From assembly GCA_004298615.1 (NCBI GenBank), contig SCPX01000072.1, forward strand, positions 1 to 43,157: 43,157 bases of DNA, written 5' to 3'. The position numbers and the translations under genes were made by a program. Below the pieces are notes generated by a model. That model saw nothing but the letters and a program-made list of their open reading frames with translations. It made no database searches and was not told where the DNA came from. The DNA is from Patescibacteria group bacterium. Lineage in GTDB: Bacteria > Patescibacteriota > Patescibacteriia > SCPX01. Positions 42,048 to 43,157 of the stretch are shown piece by piece; the first letter of the stretch is position 1, and each line of letters begins with the position of its first letter.

Positions 42048-42641
42048 TTACTTTAAATCAAATTTATGCCGCAGATCAAGACCATTGTCTATGTCTTTCG
42101 CTATTAAAAATCGCACATATTGGCGCAGGTTAAACAACTCAACGATAAAATCAATTTCGTTCTTGCATTCATACGGAAAAATAAAAACGCTCCGCTGGAG
42201 CGGATAAAAATCCAATCGGCGGAGCATCCCGGCCAGAGCCATCCGCTCGCGCTTCAAACATTCGGGAATATCAAAAATAACCAGCCGCCACAAACCGTCC
42301 CATTTTACCGGCTTCTTTATCTTCATTTTGTTCGGATGATATTGCAACACCCTTTTCTTTCCTTCGTCCGTCAATTCAAGCATTAATGTTCCGTCGGAAT
42401 TTTCAATACAGTGAACGACTCTTGATTGATACAGCCTTTTGATAGAATCACGCAACGCCCGGTGATTTATATTTTTCCATTCCTTTGAAGCACTCTTAAT
42501 AATGCGAAAGTGGGCGCCCGGTCTCCTTGTAAGCGATAAAGCGGCTCCGGCCGTCAAAAGAAGAATGACTTTTTGCATCACCGGTCCCATTTTTATCGCG
42601 CTGTCCTTGTTTTTATTTTTTATAACTGAATCGTCCGGCAT
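42048..42641 (-). CDS. Cas2-like/PaaX-like winged-helix protein (unit 2)
   Basis: The 197-residue product has the same plan as the gene at 13824. A hydrophobic helix (MQKVILLLTAGAALSL) and a winged-helix region (ALRDSIKRLYQSRVVHCI, LTDEGKKRVLQ) lead into the Cas2-like part LWRLVIFDIPE and LDFYPLQRSVFIFPYEC. Blocks shared with the first protein include WRLVIFDI and the S-V-x(3)-PYEC segment. The aspartate of VIFD is retained. It lies between two direct repeats of family 2, one 4 bp after its stop and one 55 bp before its start. It may be a PaaX-type repressor acting on these sites or the protein of a repeat-linked element. Confidence 0.8.
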   Translation of the reverse strand: MPDDSVIKNKNKDSAIKMGPVMQKVILLLTAGAALSLTRRPGAHFRIIKSASKEWKNINHRALRDSIKRLYQSRVVHCIENSDGTLMLELTDEGKKRVLQYHPNKMKIKKPVKWDGLWRLVIFDIPECLKRERMALAGMLRRLDFYPLQRSVFIFPYECKNEIDFIVELFNLRQYVRFLIAKDIDNGLDLRHKFDLK

Positions 42642-42696
42642 ATTATTAAATTCTCATTTCTAATTCATTGTTTAATTATACCATTATAACACAAAC

Positions 42697-42737
42697 TTAC
42701 ATCTTTTCAAGCGATCGCAAGTTAGTGTGTGAATTTG
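42697..42737 (+). repeat. Palindromic repeat, family 2, right copy
   Basis: This copy has the full inner GCGATCGC (42711-42718) and lies upstream of the Cas2-like gene. Arms ACACAAACTT (starting at 42689) and AAGTTAGTGTGT can pair with a two-base bulge. Confidence 0.92.
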
Positions 42738-42777
42738 GAAAAGATTGAAGATTAAAGAAATATGTTTTTAAAAAATA

Positions 42778-42810
42778 AGGGCTCGGAGTTGTAAAAAACT
42801 CACGAGCCCT
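42778..42810 (-). terminator. Intrinsic terminator of the 42845 gene
   Basis: On the minus strand AGGGCTCG pairs with CGAGCCCT (42803-42810 and 42778-42785) and the stem continues as GAGTT/AACTC after a one-base bulge. A T-rich tract follows (42771-42777 and below). Confidence 0.85.
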
Positions 42811-42844
42811 GAATGTACTAGTCGTACCAAAAAGAACAAAATAA

Positions 42845-43009
42845 TTAGCGATTTTCTGAATCGGCTGGAACGGCCACGTATTCGGGGCCGTATTTTTTTA
42901 CAACCGAATCATTGGCCGCAAGAAAGTCCTTCGCTTCAACGAGATCATTGATCTCTTTAGCGTAAGGATTTTCCAATCCCCCGCGGCGGATTACCATGAA
43001 CTTTTCCAT
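42845..43009 (-). CDS. Small 54-residue protein of unknown function
   Basis: The frame MEKFMVIRRGGLENPYAKE to TAA at 42845 encodes 54 residues. GGGAGG lies five bases before the ATG, a clear Shine-Dalgarno site in a region where few genes have one. The product is soluble and mixed in charge, with no membrane helix. A terminator lies 34 bp after the stop. It follows the partial gene at 43024 after 14 bp, so the two form one transcript. No homologue is recognised. Confidence 0.7.
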   Translation of the reverse strand: MEKFMVIRRGGLENPYAKEINDLVEAKDFLAANDSVVKKYGPEYVAVPADSENR

Positions 43010-43023
43010 AATGACCTCCCTTC

Positions 43024-43157
43024 TTATGGATTAACCAGATATCTTCCGTCTGTGACGCCCCATCCCTGCATCCACATTTCCGGAGTGGCGCGAACAAACG
43101 AAGATCCGGTGGAAAGAGCGACGACAAAATCGCTCGTTGTGGGGTCATACAGACCGA
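43024..43157 (-). CDS. C-terminal end of an unknown protein, cut by the window edge
   Basis: Forty-three codons are open from the window edge to TAA at 43024-43026. The translation includes YDPTTSDFVVALSTGSSFV and MWMQGWGVTDGRYLVNP, which reads like normal protein. The stop lies 14 bp before the Shine-Dalgarno and start of the 54-residue gene. A second open frame in the same stretch has basic, cysteine-rich sequence and looks like a shadow. The gene start is outside the window, so function cannot be judged. Confidence 0.5.
   Translation of the reverse strand, partial: GLYDPTTSDFVVALSTGSSFVRATPEMWMQGWGVTDGRYLVNP

Noticed and set aside
42957-43148. Minus-strand 63-residue frame at the right edge
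   Set aside because: It overlaps the 54-residue gene, which has a clear ribosome site, and its sequence is basic and cysteine-rich without protein-like pattern. The other frame ending at 43024 reads better.
1-43157. Reassigned UGA codon as in Gracilibacteria and Absconditabacteria
   Set aside because: UGA ends several clear genes here (for example rfbB and rfbD with ATGA overlaps), and no core gene has an internal UGA.

Overview
The window looks like a chromosome segment from a member of the Candidate Phyla Radiation (Patescibacteria), probably Parcubacteria-like. Genes are short and tightly packed, with ATGA overlaps and weak or missing Shine-Dalgarno sites. Core genes (dnaE, thrS, rpsB-tsf, rplI, rpmA, pyrG, murA/murB/murI, rodA, ftsEX) sit among small membrane proteins without recognised function. 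UGA is used as a stop (rfbB and rfbD end in TGA), so the code is the standard bacterial one. A peptidoglycan wall is implied by the mur, rodA and ftsEX genes. An envelope glycan or glycolipid is implied by the complete dTDP-L-rhamnose set, two GT4 glycosyltransferases and a GT39-like enzyme.

Layout. 1-7146 (minus): a DNA methyltransferase fused to a degenerate nuclease-like module (cut by the window edge), murI, a ZIP transporter, a PAS histidine kinase, tRNA-Glu(CTC), rodA and a membrane-anchored protein. 7184-13722 (plus): a small membrane protein, dnaE, a baseplate-J-like anchored protein and thrS. 13801-14505: first Cas2-like/PaaX-like gene between two 39-bp repeats. 14535-19861 (minus): murB, a DUF4258-like protein, a GGDEF protein, tsf, rpsB, ftsX and ftsE. 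19926-23273: a DedA protein, two GT4 enzymes and rpmA. 23374-23552: three designed-looking palindromes. 23598-30217 (minus): a large protein with a PcfJ-like core, pyrG, rplI, an S41 protease and murA. 30273-31307 (plus): a PEGA protein. 31308-38376 (minus): rfbA-rfbD-rfbB-rfbC with two anchored proteins and a GT39-like enzyme. 38625-41940 (plus): a 60-residue membrane peptide, ABC ATPase, ABC permease, M50-type protease and a small membrane protein. 42003-42737: second Cas2-like/PaaX-like gene, again between repeats. 42845-43157 (minus): a 54-residue protein and the end of an unknown gene.

The most unusual signal is the pairing of each Cas2-like/PaaX-like gene with its own palindromic repeat at both ends. 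The two units have the same layout and nearly the same size but different repeat sequences. A solo full palindrome of the second family lies near 38580, and a relative of the first family lies beside the second unit. There is no CRISPR array or cas1. The pattern recalls REP sequences with their RAYT transposases, but the protein type is different. Operator sites for autoregulation are the main alternative.

Other points of interest are the methyltransferase-nuclease fusion, a possible peptide maturation and export cluster similar in parts to Bacillus yydFGHIJ, a palindromic element inserted in frame in murB, a 100-bp foldback element inside the rhamnose operon, and divergent promoters that share one palindromic -35 box.
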